NCBI RefSeq assembly: GCF_001761465.1
Contig: NZ_CP017479.1
Coordinates: forward strand, 1,984,001 to 2,048,000
DNA from: Flavobacterium gilvum
Lineage (GTDB): Bacteria > Bacteroidota > Bacteroidia > Flavobacteriales > Flavobacteriaceae
Length of the DNA stretch: 64,000 nucleotides
Direction of reading: 5' to 3'
How positions within the stretch are numbered: the first letter of the stretch is position 1; each line of letters starts with the position of its first letter. The notes below the pieces were generated by a model. That model did not search any database and was not told the DNA's origin. It was given only the letters and a program-made list of their open reading frames with translations. The translations under genes and the position numbers were made by a program. Shown piece after piece: positions 8,383-15,704 of this stretch.

Positions 8383-8871
8383 ATGACACCCGAACAAATA
8401 CGAGAGCTACTTAAAGAGCTGGCAAAAAATCACGGACCAGCTGTGAGTAACATCGCTAAGGTGAAATCGGTTGACGAAAACAAAGCCACTTGTATTTTGG
8501 AGGATGAAGACGGTCAGGAGTTTTTTGATGTAAGACTTCGCCCAGTTCTTTCCGGTAAAAAGAGTTTTGTCCTGGTACCGAAAGTCGGAAGTTATGTTTT
8601 GGCTATTCGTATTGAAGACGACGACGATTGGATGGTGATTGCATCCGATGAAATTGAAAAGGTTGGGTTTGAAATAGGCATTACGAAAATGGAGCTTACT
8701 GATAAAGTCCACATTGAGGCTAACGGTGAAAGCCTCGCCACTTTATTTGATGACCTATTTGCTGCCATTGGCAATATGGTTTTTGTAACGCCATCGGGCA
8801 ATACAACATCAATGGTGAATATAGCAGAATTTACCACTTTAAAAACACGATTTAAACAGCTTTTAAAATAA
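8383..8871 (+). CDS. baseplate spike / OB-fold assembly protein (gpV-like)
   Basis: A 162-residue protein after the hub gene. The segment from about residue 20 to 90 (VKSVDENKATCILEDEDGQEFFDVRLRP ... VPKVGSYVLAI) is the OB-fold seen in gpV/gp5-type spike bases, including the PxxGSxVL turn. The C-terminal part (IEANGESLATLFDDLFAAIGNMVFVTPSGNT) replaces the long beta-helix of classical spikes, so the membrane-piercing tip may be supplied elsewhere. It would cap the tube and help puncture the outer membrane. Confidence 0.65.
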   Translation: MTPEQIRELLKELAKNHGPAVSNIAKVKSVDENKATCILEDEDGQEFFDVRLRPVLSGKKSFVLVPKVGSYVLAIRIEDDDDWMVIASDEIEKVGFEIGITKMELTDKVHIEANGESLATLFDDLFAAIGNMVFVTPSGNTTSMVNIAEFTTLKTRFKQLLK

Positions 8872-8877
8872 GTTTAA

Positions 8878-9168
8878 ATGAAAGGGAAAGGAATCTTATT
8901 GGATGAGAACTCAGATTTATTAATCAAGGAAAAATCCCTTGTTATTGGTGATGTTATCGGGCAAAATCAAAAGAATTTGATTCTGATTGAAAAAACAGAG
9001 CTAAAGTTTACACCGATGCGAGGTGTTGGAGCTAGACGCTTTTTGGAGGATAACACCCCCGACAATTTGGCTCGTGAGATAAGGAGGGAATTTGGTCTTG
9101 ACGGGATGAAAGTAAACTCAGTTATAATGACTAATGAGGGGTTTAACATTGACGCTTCTTACGAATGA
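8878..9168 (+). CDS. small baseplate protein of unknown family (gp25/gpW position)
   Basis: A 96-residue protein between spike and LysM genes, overlapping the next start by 4 bases. It contains KFTPMRGVGARRFLEDNTPDNLAREIRREFGLDGMKV, a helix-rich pattern recalling small wedge proteins (gp25/gpW), whose genes usually lie here. No motif allows a firm assignment; baseplate membership is inferred from the gene order alone. Confidence 0.5.
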   Translation: MKGKGILLDENSDLLIKEKSLVIGDVIGQNQKNLILIEKTELKFTPMRGVGARRFLEDNTPDNLAREIRREFGLDGMKVNSVIMTNEGFNIDASYE

Positions 9169-9467
9169 AAAATATAACAGTTTTATCCGGACAAAGTTTA
9201 TTTGATATAGCCATTCAATATACTGGTGCTGTCATTAACGCCTATACCATTGCTTTTGCTAATGGAAAGTCGATAACTGATAGTTTGACAGTTGGCGAAA
9301 TGATTGTAATTCCTGATGGATTAACAATTGCAAAAAAAGAGCTTGATTATTTAACGACTTCAGAAATATTACCGGCCTCAGACATAACTAAAGAACAACA
9401 AAGCTTATTAGATCCTGATTTGGGTATCGGTTGGATGATCATAGAAGAAACATTTATTGTAAGCTAA
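9165..9467 (+). CDS. LysM-domain tail/baseplate protein
   Basis: A 100-residue protein whose first 47 residues form a LysM-like domain (ITVLSGQSLFDIAIQYTG...TDSLTVGEMIVIP), a peptidoglycan-binding or structural module. In contractile phages a small LysM protein (P2 gpX, Mu gp43-like, XkdP) ties the hub to tube or wedge. The C-terminal half is acidic and lacks a second domain. It overlaps the previous gene by 4 bases and is followed after 3 bases by the J-like gene. Confidence 0.7.
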   Translation: MKNITVLSGQSLFDIAIQYTGAVINAYTIAFANGKSITDSLTVGEMIVIPDGLTIAKKELDYLTTSEILPASDITKEQQSLLDPDLGIGWMIIEETFIVS

Positions 9468-9470
9468 AAT

Positions 9471-10340
9471 ATGGCAAGAGATATAAAAGAAATAAAACAA
9501 ACAATAGGGCAAGCATATTTGTCTAATGAAGTGGTGCGTGATTCTTACGGACTTTCGGAAGGTGCCGTATTTGAGGATGAATTTTCTATTGTCAGTCTTG
9601 AAAGTATTGCTTTTGGTATTGTTGCCTTTGCCCACTGGCTCCTAGAAACCCTCTTCGATACCCACAAAAAAGAAGTTGACGATCTAATCGCACAGCAAAA
9701 AAGCGCAACTGTGCCCTGGTATAAAAACATGGCTTTGGCGTTTCAGTACGGTTTTGCGTTGTTGACCGACACAGATCGGTTTGACAATACCGGGTTTACC
9801 GATGAGGAGATAACCGCTTCGAAAATCGTGAAGTATTGCTCGGTGAACGAAACGGGGGAATCTAACCGACTTGTGGTAAAGATTGCGGGTGAAACGGGCG
9901 GGGAACTGTCACCTCTTTTGAGTGGACAGATTGCCAGTTTTACGGCTTATATGAACGATATTAAGTACGCAGGGGTGAAAATCTCGGTAATCAATAACCC
10001 TGCCGATGCGCTGCTGTTGTACTTGGATGTTTACCGCGACCCTTTGGTTCTTGACAGTACCGGTGTTAGCATTGCCAATGGTAACAAACCTATTGACGAT
10101 GCCATCAAACAATTTTTGAAACTTTTGCCGTTTGACGGTGCCTTTATTATAAACGACTTTATCGCTTATTTGAGGGCGGTTGATGGGGTGATAAACGTTC
10201 ATGTTCTTTCGGCCAGTTCGGCCAGTTATAACATGGTGAGTCATACTTATGGCGACTTTGTGGGGATTGCCGTAAAGAAAATACCGGAAGCGGGTTATTT
10301 CCAAGTTACAAATTTTGACAATATCAATTATGTGGTATAA
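9471..10340 (+). CDS. baseplate J-like wedge protein
   Basis: A 289-residue protein that fits the baseplate J family (P2 gpJ, T4 gp6-like), the wedge component that closes the ring around the hub. Supporting features are an N-terminal segment of paired helices, the central KIAGETGGELSPLLSGQIASFTAYMNDIKYAGVKISVINNPAD stretch that resembles the J-domain strand order, and the typical ending FIAYLRAVDGVINVHV. It precedes an I-like gene, which it overlaps by 11 bases, as in P2. Confidence 0.7.
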   Translation: MARDIKEIKQTIGQAYLSNEVVRDSYGLSEGAVFEDEFSIVSLESIAFGIVAFAHWLLETLFDTHKKEVDDLIAQQKSATVPWYKNMALAFQYGFALLTDTDRFDNTGFTDEEITASKIVKYCSVNETGESNRLVVKIAGETGGELSPLLSGQIASFTAYMNDIKYAGVKISVINNPADALLLYLDVYRDPLVLDSTGVSIANGNKPIDDAIKQFLKLLPFDGAFIINDFIAYLRAVDGVINVHVLSASSASYNMVSHTYGDFVGIAVKKIPEAGYFQVTNFDNINYVV

Positions 10341-10800
10341 GGTAGATTGGGGCAAGTTTGTCATAATGATGCTTCCCACATTTATGCGGAAGATCAAGAC
10401 GGTTGTTTTTATACAGGTGATGGTTCTACCGGTGGCTCAGGTTCATTATTGGTGGATGCTGAAACGGGACGACAATTTGTACAAAATGAACCACACAGGC
10501 CAAGTGTGTCGTTTACGAAAGGTTTTGAACGATAAGGTGGACTCTGAACTAAGGCGAATCACCATTACAGACGGGAACTCTTTCCCGAGAAAATACATTT
10601 ATACCGAAGCGGAAAACAAACCGAAGTTCCTGGGCAAGTTGTTCATTTATTCCAATGAAGATTATATAGGCTCGGGTTCTGATTTTGTTGTGAACATTCC
10701 GCCCGGTATGACCGATAACCAACTGGCAAAGATTAAGGCTTACTGTGATTTTTATAAAATGGCGGGCAAGCGATACAGAATAGAAATTTTGACACTATAA
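10330..10800 (+). CDS. baseplate wedge protein, tail protein I position
   Basis: A 156-residue protein starting at the ATG at 10330 inside the end of the J-like gene. The C-terminal half (NIPPGMTDNQLAKIKAYCDFYKMAGKRYRIEIL) is well conserved-looking, while the first 50 residues are hydrophobic and unusual (KTVVFIQVMVLPVAQVHYWWML). The order J then I then fibres is that of P2-like baseplates. The other frame over 10347-10535 also stays open (GCFYTGDGSTGGSGSLLVDAETG), so the true N-terminus is uncertain: either the start is further in, or the two frames are related by a frameshift. Confidence 0.5.
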   Translation: MWYKVDWGKFVIMMLPTFMRKIKTVVFIQVMVLPVAQVHYWWMLKRDDNLYKMNHTGQVCRLRKVLNDKVDSELRRITITDGNSFPRKYIYTEAENKPKFLGKLFIYSNEDYIGSGSDFVVNIPPGMTDNQLAKIKAYCDFYKMAGKRYRIEILTL

Positions 10801-10804
10801 CGAT

Positions 10805-11617
10805 ATGAACAAGATAGATTTTAACCAACCCGGTGGTTTTCCATTAGAAACCGAAACCTTAGATTTCATGCAGGCCACTTATTCGCTTTTGCTGAATAAA
10901 ATTGGAGAGTTAGCGGGTGATCGTTCCATTATTTCGGGCTGTGTGACTACAGGAACTAGCGTAAGCGATGGACTCGTGTATGTAAATGGGGAGTTGTTGC
11001 CTTTCGTAGGTGGTTTTGAACAGCCTAACGTGATTATTGTTGAAGATACCGAATTAAGAGAGTTTGAAGACACAGAGCTTCGAACTGTTTTCTATAAACG
11101 TTACGCCACTTTTGGAACGGCAACGGTAAGTTATCCGTGGGCTGATTTTGTGGAATGTATTCCGTTGAATATGGTTGCTCCAATGTTGGATTCTAAAGTA
11201 GATACATACGACTTTACTCCGTTGGTTACTTTGGTTAATGCGATGAAGTTTAAACTTGACACTATTGCTTACAGTGCTGAGGAAAACGTGCAGCCGGATT
11301 GGAACGAGACTGATAATACAAAAGATGGGTTCATCAAGAACAAACCAGCGTTAGTGTCGATTTTATATAAAGGCTCCTATCATATTGGCGATGTGCTTAC
11401 AGCCGATGCCTACCGAACGGTTACTTTTCCGGATGTAGGAACCAGTAGTTATATGGTGCTGGGTACCATCATTTCGAATTCAAGTAACTCAGCCGATGAC
11501 AACGATGTGATTGTAGCGGTGAGAGAGAAAACCAATACTTCTTTCAAACTTACCATAAGGGAAACCGCTACACCAATACAGGATATTAATTATGAATATA
11601 TTTTAATCCCGATTTAA
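10805..11617 (+). CDS. tail fibre / collar protein
   Basis: A 270-residue protein that begins MNKIDFNQPGGFPLETETLDFMQ, a form seen at the start of Bacteroidota tail fibre genes, and contains VQPDWNETDNTKDGFIKNKP (about residues 160-179), a segment common in phage fibre and collar proteins. The remainder is beta-rich with Thr/Ser/Val strands. It follows the baseplate genes and precedes two more adhesin-like genes separated by only 2 bases each, so all three probably make up the host-contact apparatus. Confidence 0.7.
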   Translation: MNKIDFNQPGGFPLETETLDFMQATYSLLLNKIGELAGDRSIISGCVTTGTSVSDGLVYVNGELLPFVGGFEQPNVIIVEDTELREFEDTELRTVFYKRYATFGTATVSYPWADFVECIPLNMVAPMLDSKVDTYDFTPLVTLVNAMKFKLDTIAYSAEENVQPDWNETDNTKDGFIKNKPALVSILYKGSYHIGDVLTADAYRTVTFPDVGTSSYMVLGTIISNSSNSADDNDVIVAVREKTNTSFKLTIRETATPIQDINYEYILIPI

Positions 11618-11619
11618 AA

Positions 11620-12762
11620 ATGGCTGTTACTGCTTTAGATACTATAAAAAACTGGTTTAAAACCCATTTAAAACCCACACAAGCCCAATTTTGGGCTATG
11701 TTGGATTCTTTTCGCCACAAGAGCGAAAAGGTTCCCGTGGCCGATATTGAGGGGCTGGATTCGCTTTTTGTAGGTATTCCGGGAATGGCGGAAGTTAACT
11801 CCAAATTACCCCACGGAGGCTACACCGGAAACGCCCAAATCCTAGCCACTTCCATTGAAACACTTAACGGGTTAGTTACTGATTTGCAGGAAGACGATGT
11901 TTTGACCGCTGGACAAATAACGACTTTGCAAGGTCAAATCACCGCAATTAACACCTTATTGACTTCGGACAATATTAATCTTGATACTGTCCAGGAGATT
12001 GTAGATGCGATTGAGACGGTTCAAACTTCGCTTAGTACGATCTTGGTGAATGACCTGACCACTGGTGGAACCACGAAAGCCTTAACGGCTGAAATGGGAA
12101 AAACGTTGAAAGGGTTGGTTGATAGCCTATCAGCCAAAATTCCGAAAGATTATTCTAAGGTAGTTTACGTTAATGCAAATACACCTACCACAGCAACAAT
12201 TTTTGACACTAACAATCCTCCGGTAACAAATGATAATTCGTTAAAGTCGGATGTAAATAATTTATATATAGGATTGGATACATCTAGTTGGGTTTATAAC
12301 GCAACTACTTTTACTTACGATGCAGAAACCATTACTTCAAAAGCTTCAACTTTTTATTTATATGGCACAAATAAAGATGCCGGTAATAATAAAAATAATG
12401 AGATTGAAAGATCGGGAGCTGTAGGTGTTGGAACGGCAACGAAGCCAAATCATGCCGTGACCAAGGCTCAACATGATTTAAAACAGGACAAAGACAACCA
12501 AGTAGAAGTTTCGGCAAATAGCAACGTTCTTAATGCGTGGCACGGACAAACGGTATTGTTTGCAGCAAATTGCACTATAACTGTACCGTCAACATTGAAC
12601 AACTCACTTGGATTTGTCTTTAGAACATTGGCAGGTGTAACCGTTACGTGGGCTATTACCGCTCCGTTTACTTGGGAGACTACACCAAGCACAACCCCTG
12701 AGAAAACAGTAGGTCATTTTATGCGTAGAGGTTCGACTAACACGATAATATTAGATTTCTAA
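11620..12762 (+). CDS. long tail fibre protein
   Basis: A 380-residue protein with a short helical N-terminus (FKTHLKPTQAQFWAMLDSF), then a coiled region (about residues 80-170) carrying repeated LTxGxxxALTAEMGKTLKGLVDSL heptad-like sequence, and a beta-rich C-terminal half ending in a globular domain. The segment about 285-380 (QDKDNQVEVSANSNVLNAWHGQTVLFAANCTITVP) is a common fibre-tip fold in this group. It probably trimerises. Adjacent genes are the collar-like protein and the beta-propeller. Confidence 0.7.
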   Translation: MAVTALDTIKNWFKTHLKPTQAQFWAMLDSFRHKSEKVPVADIEGLDSLFVGIPGMAEVNSKLPHGGYTGNAQILATSIETLNGLVTDLQEDDVLTAGQITTLQGQITAINTLLTSDNINLDTVQEIVDAIETVQTSLSTILVNDLTTGGTTKALTAEMGKTLKGLVDSLSAKIPKDYSKVVYVNANTPTTATIFDTNNPPVTNDNSLKSDVNNLYIGLDTSSWVYNATTFTYDAETITSKASTFYLYGTNKDAGNNKNNEIERSGAVGVGTATKPNHAVTKAQHDLKQDKDNQVEVSANSNVLNAWHGQTVLFAANCTITVPSTLNNSLGFVFRTLAGVTVTWAITAPFTWETTPSTTPEKTVGHFMRRGSTNTIILDF

Positions 12763-12764
12763 TT

Positions 12765-13820
12765 ATGGGATTAAAGAAATATTATTTTGGAAAATCAAAA
12801 TATACTTCTTTGATAGGAAGTGTGTATAGTGGTTCTGAAAAATGGGACGGCGGTGTTTTAGCTCCAAATGGTAAAATATATTTTGCGCCGAGGGCGGCTA
12901 ATCAAATTTTACAATTAGACCCATCTACAAATACTACTTCTTTAATAGGAAGTAATTATTCTAGTATGGGCATTTTTAAATATGCAGGTGGCGTTTTAGC
13001 ACCAAACGGTAAAATATATTTTGTGCCAAATAATGCTAATCAGGTATTACAATTAGACCCATCTACAAATACTACTTCTTTGATAGGAAGTGTGTATGGT
13101 GGTGGAGCAAGATGGATTGGCGGTGTTTTAGCTCCAAATGGTAAAATATATTTTGCGCCACATGATACTTCGCAAATTTTAGAATTAGACCCATCTACAA
13201 ATACTACTTCTTTGATAGGAAGTGTGTATAGTGGCTCGAATAAATATCAAGGTGGCGTTTTAGCACCAAACGGTAAAATATATTTTACACCATATTCAGC
13301 TTCGCAAATTTTACAATTAGACCCAGCCACAAATACTACTTCTTTGATAGGAAGTGTGTACACTGGTGTAGAAAAATATACTGGCGGTGTTTTAGCTCCA
13401 AATGGTAAAATATATTTTGTGCCATTACAGGCCTCACAAATTTTACAATTAGACCCAGCCACAAATACTACTTCTTTGATAGGAAGTGTGTATGGTGGCT
13501 CATATAAATATGCAGGTGGTGTTTTAGCTCCAAACGGTAAAATATATTTTGTATTTAATGGAGCTTCGCAAATTTTACAATTAGACCCGACTACTAATAC
13601 AACATCATTATTAAGTGGAATTTATAGTAGTTCTTCTAAATATGCATTTGGTGTTTTAGCTCCAAATGGTAAAATATATTTTGCGCCGAGGGCGGCTAAT
13701 CAAATAATGCAATTGTCTAAAATTAATATTCCTGATATAATAGGATCTGATGCTCAAATACCTTCCGATTTATCAACATTACCTGCTTCAAATTACAATA
13801 TGTACTATAACAAATACTAG
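12765..13820 (+). CDS. seven-bladed beta-propeller phage protein, candidate receptor-binding tip
   Basis: A 351-residue protein built from seven tandem repeats of 44-46 residues between residues 14 and 321, each with the pattern TSLIGSxY...GGVLAPNGKIYF...QILQLDPxTNT. Seven units of this length are the signature of a closed beta-propeller. DNA of the repeats is nearly identical except for two short patches per blade, after TSLIGSVY and after GKIYF. Blades 1 and 7 share the same APRAANQI block with identical DNA. A non-repetitive 30-residue tail follows. Placement after the fibre genes suggests receptor binding or a fibre-attached adhesin; function is inferred. Confidence 0.75.
   Translation: MGLKKYYFGKSKYTSLIGSVYSGSEKWDGGVLAPNGKIYFAPRAANQILQLDPSTNTTSLIGSNYSSMGIFKYAGGVLAPNGKIYFVPNNANQVLQLDPSTNTTSLIGSVYGGGARWIGGVLAPNGKIYFAPHDTSQILELDPSTNTTSLIGSVYSGSNKYQGGVLAPNGKIYFTPYSASQILQLDPATNTTSLIGSVYTGVEKYTGGVLAPNGKIYFVPLQASQILQLDPATNTTSLIGSVYGGSYKYAGGVLAPNGKIYFVFNGASQILQLDPTTNTTSLLSGIYSSSSKYAFGVLAPNGKIYFAPRAANQIMQLSKINIPDIIGSDAQIPSDLSTLPASNYNMYYNKY
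12804..13727 (+). repeat. seven tandem 132-138 bp coding repeats
   Basis: Units of 132 bp (one of 138 bp) begin at about 12804, 12936, 13074, 13206, 13338, 13470 and 13602. Long stretches such as GTTTTAGCTCCAAATGGTAA recur almost unchanged, while two loop-coding windows differ between units. The pattern points to expansion by unequal recombination. Confidence 0.9.
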
Positions 13821-13854
13821 ATAAATTTTAATATATCATTTTAATACCACGATT

Positions 13855-14229
13855 ATGATACAAACAAATACCCCCTACACGCACACAGGAGTCGCTGTTT
13901 CCCTTACAGGGACTCTATTAGTAGAAATAGTAAACTGGCAAATGTTTAAAGACTTTGCTATTTATGAAATTGAAGATTCAATTATTTTGGAGAGTGGCGC
14001 AAAACACTTAATTAATTCACGCCAAAAAAGATTAGAGATTGTTGAGATAAATCAGTTCGATGCTTATTTAAGCACATTGGAGATTGATTTTGCTTCAATG
14101 CCAAAGTTTGAAAGAGAATGGCTTAAAGCTAAATTAGCTCTATTAGCATTTGTTCAAACAGATTTACTTGATGATAATATTCACACGATTTACAATTTGT
14201 TGCCCGAAAATTGGGTGTTGTCAGAATAA
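13855..14229 (+). CDS. small phage protein, possible fibre assembly protein
   Basis: A 124-residue soluble protein after the propeller gene. It contains HLINSRQKRLEIVEINQFDAYLSTLEIDFASMPKFEREWLKAKLALLAFVQTDLLDD, a long amphipathic helical part, and no signal or membrane segment. Small helical proteins directly downstream of fibre genes are often fibre chaperones, but I do not recognise the family, so this is only positional inference. Its stop overlaps the next start by one base. Confidence 0.5.
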   Translation: MIQTNTPYTHTGVAVSLTGTLLVEIVNWQMFKDFAIYEIEDSIILESGAKHLINSRQKRLEIVEINQFDAYLSTLEIDFASMPKFEREWLKAKLALLAFVQTDLLDDNIHTIYNLLPENWVLSE

Positions 14230-14552
14230 TGCTAGGCTTCCTACTTTTCATAATCGCCTACCTGTTGTTTTGGCCGTTGTCGTTGCTAAACTTCTTTTTT
14301 GTAGAAGATAAAAAAGGCTATTTCCGTTCATCAGCAAAATCAATTGACATATTTGCCTGTAGAGAGTTTCGAACCTTTTGGAACAAAAAATTAATAACCA
14401 AAAACGGTTACAAGTTCGGCAAGGAAGGAGAAACGATTTCAAGTGCTTTGGGTAAAAACATACTACTTGGATCATTGACCAAAACAGGGAAAGTCCTCGT
14501 TTGGATTTTGAGTGAAAAACATTGCTTGGATGCAATATTTGAAATCCATTAG
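14229..14552 (+). CDS. small phage membrane protein of unknown function
   Basis: A 107-residue protein from the ATG at 14229 (TAATG overlap with the previous stop). The first 25 residues are one strong hydrophobic segment (LGFLLFIIAYLLFWPLSLLNFFFV), followed by a basic cytoplasmic or periplasmic domain with KKLITKNGYKFGKEGETISSALGKN. It could act in superinfection exclusion or be a conversion gene, as small membrane proteins at the end of prophage late operons often are. No family is recognised. Confidence 0.5.
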   Translation: MLGFLLFIIAYLLFWPLSLLNFFFVEDKKGYFRSSAKSIDIFACREFRTFWNKKLITKNGYKFGKEGETISSALGKNILLGSLTKTGKVLVWILSEKHCLDAIFEIH

Positions 14553-14590
14553 TTAGAAGGTATTTCTCAGGAGACGGGAAGTAAAAAGTA

Positions 14591-14704
14591 GTCCTCCAAC
14601 AATTAAAAACTTCTCACGGATTTTAATTTTAGCACCAAAGCCAGCGTTGGAGGACATAAGTCTTCTAGTGCTGGCTTTTGCTATTTTATATAATCCGTGA
14701 GAGG
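14591..14704 (+). ncRNA. structured non-coding segment with three interlocking stems (probable pseudoknot)
   Basis: In the 190-base gap before the thymidylate-synthase-like gene three perfect pairings interlock. Stem A is 14591-14600 with 14646-14655 (10 bp, GTCCTCCAAC/GTTGGAGGAC). Stem B is 14612-14622 with 14692-14702 (11 bp, extendable to 14610/14704 across one G-U). Stem C is 14637-14645 with 14670-14678 (9 bp), followed by a T-rich stretch. A' lies in the loop of C, and A lies outside B, so A crosses both others. No reading frame covers it. It is probably an RNA, either a separate small RNA or a leader of the next gene; family unknown. Confidence 0.6.
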
Positions 14705-14742
14705 TGCAAATATAGAATAATCAATCATCAATCAAAAATCAA

Positions 14743-15381
14743 ATGAATAAGTATCACCAAATCTTAAACAAAATTATCACCAAAGGAAAGGTGCAACAAA
14801 ACAAAAAGGGTTCAATCACTTACCTTTTGAACCAGCCGCTCGAACTAAAGCCAATTGACCTGTTGGAGCTGTTCGAGGGGCACGCTGTTGCACGAAAAAA
14901 GCTAAAAGATGAATTAGGTCTGTTTATGGCCGGTGAACGCTCTACGGAGGCATATCGTGATATTGGCGTAACGTGGTGGGATTATTGCGGGCCTATCCTT
15001 GTAAATAGCTATCCTACGTACTTTGAGCAGTTGCCACGGCTTATTGAACGCATCAATAAGGAAAAGCGCGCCTCAAAGAACTATGTGTTGTTCCTTGGTT
15101 CCAACAACACTGAGAGCAACCAACAGCCGTGCCTTAGCCTAATACAGTTTCAAATAGAGAAAGGAAAGCTCGTTGTAAGTGCTTACCAACGTAGTTCTGA
15201 CGCTAATCTAGGCTTACCCGCGGACATCTATCACTTGTATCTCATAAGCAAACAAATTGCGCTGCCATTGAAGTCTATTACGTTGTTCCTGGGCAACGTT
15301 CATGTGTATGAGAATAATATTGAAGGGACTAAGGAGCTATTGAGCGGCGAATCGGTTAAATTTAATTTAAACGTTGGTTAA
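14743..15381 (+). CDS. thymidylate synthase-fold protein, predicted dCMP-type pyrimidine transferase
   Basis: A 212-residue member of the thymidylate synthase/dCMP hydroxymethylase fold. Aligned by eye with E. coli ThyA it keeps Glu57 (E58), Trp79 (W80), Cys130 (catalytic C146, in PCL instead of PCH), Arg150, Ser151 and Asp153 (RSxD, 166-169), His187 and Tyr189 (H207, Y209). The residue matching Asn177 is Asp161 (LGLPADI for LGLPFNI). That Asn-to-Asp switch is characteristic of T4 dCMP hydroxymethylase. The phosphate-binding Arg21 position is Lys and the usual C-terminal 40 or so residues are missing. It may modify cytosine nucleotides for phage DNA, or be a catalytically altered derivative. 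Confidence 0.75.
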   Translation: MNKYHQILNKIITKGKVQQNKKGSITYLLNQPLELKPIDLLELFEGHAVARKKLKDELGLFMAGERSTEAYRDIGVTWWDYCGPILVNSYPTYFEQLPRLIERINKEKRASKNYVLFLGSNNTESNQQPCLSLIQFQIEKGKLVVSAYQRSSDANLGLPADIYHLYLISKQIALPLKSITLFLGNVHVYENNIEGTKELLSGESVKFNLNVG

Positions 15382-15403
15382 ATGGTGTTTAAATTGTAGT
15401 TAA

Positions 15404-15437
15404 AAAGCCTGCACGGTAACGTACAGGCTTTGCTTGT
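15404..15437 (+). terminator. terminator after the last phage gene
   Basis: AAAGCCTG (15404-15411) pairs with CAGGCTTT (15424-15431) around a 12-base loop and is followed by a T-rich stretch. It closes the late phage transcription unit. Confidence 0.85.
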
Positions 15438-15451
15438 TTTAGGTGAAAAAA

Positions 15452-15495
15452 TGTACATTTCATTTTAGATTTGTGTACATTTTAATTTTGCGATT
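15452..15495. repeat. two direct repeats 22 bp apart, candidate transposable-phage end
   Basis: TGTACATTT occurs at 15452-15460 and 15474-15482, and the 10-13 bases after each copy are similar (CATTTTAGATT versus TAATTTTGCGATT), giving two adjacent 22-bp units. They lie after the phage terminator and before the promoter of the first host gene. Tandem 22-bp sites at a prophage end are how MuA-type transposases bind, but the exact terminus cannot be fixed without the left end. The rest of the 15382-15704 gap is AT-rich with no gene seen. Confidence 0.4.
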
Positions 15496-15601
15496 ATAAA
15501 TAAAGATAAAAATATAAGTTTTAACTTTCAAAATAGCATTTTTTAGTTAACAAAATGTTAATATATACTACTATGCGATACAAGATACTATCTTTTGAAC
15601 A

Positions 15602-15609
15602 TATATTTG
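15602..15609 (+). promoter_or_regulatory. promoter -7 element for the DUF4870 gene
   Basis: TATATTTG matches the Bacteroidota TAnnTTTG consensus and lies about 95 bases before the start codon at 15705. It is the first host promoter after the prophage, so the prophage end should be upstream of it. Confidence 0.55.
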
Positions 15610-15704
15610 TATAAGAAATTACTAGGTAAGTTGCTTTTTAATTTTCAACAATCAATTATTACTCAATCATCAATCAAAAAACGTAATCAAAAAAATCAAA
15701 AAAA

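Noticed and set aside
12804..13727. Regular repeats as a CRISPR array
   Set aside because: The repeats are 132 bp, in frame and coding for propeller blades; no short repeat-spacer pattern exists anywhere in the window.
12765..13820. Diversity-generating retroelement target
   Set aside because: No reverse transcriptase or template repeat is present nearby, and changes are not restricted to adenine positions as far as can be seen.
14591..14704. Retron or similar reverse-transcribed RNA
   Set aside because: No reverse transcriptase gene lies next to it; the neighbour is a TS-fold protein.
1..15500. Contractile injection system or tailocin instead of a phage
   Set aside because: A capsid protein gene and lysis genes are present, so a full phage is the simpler reading.
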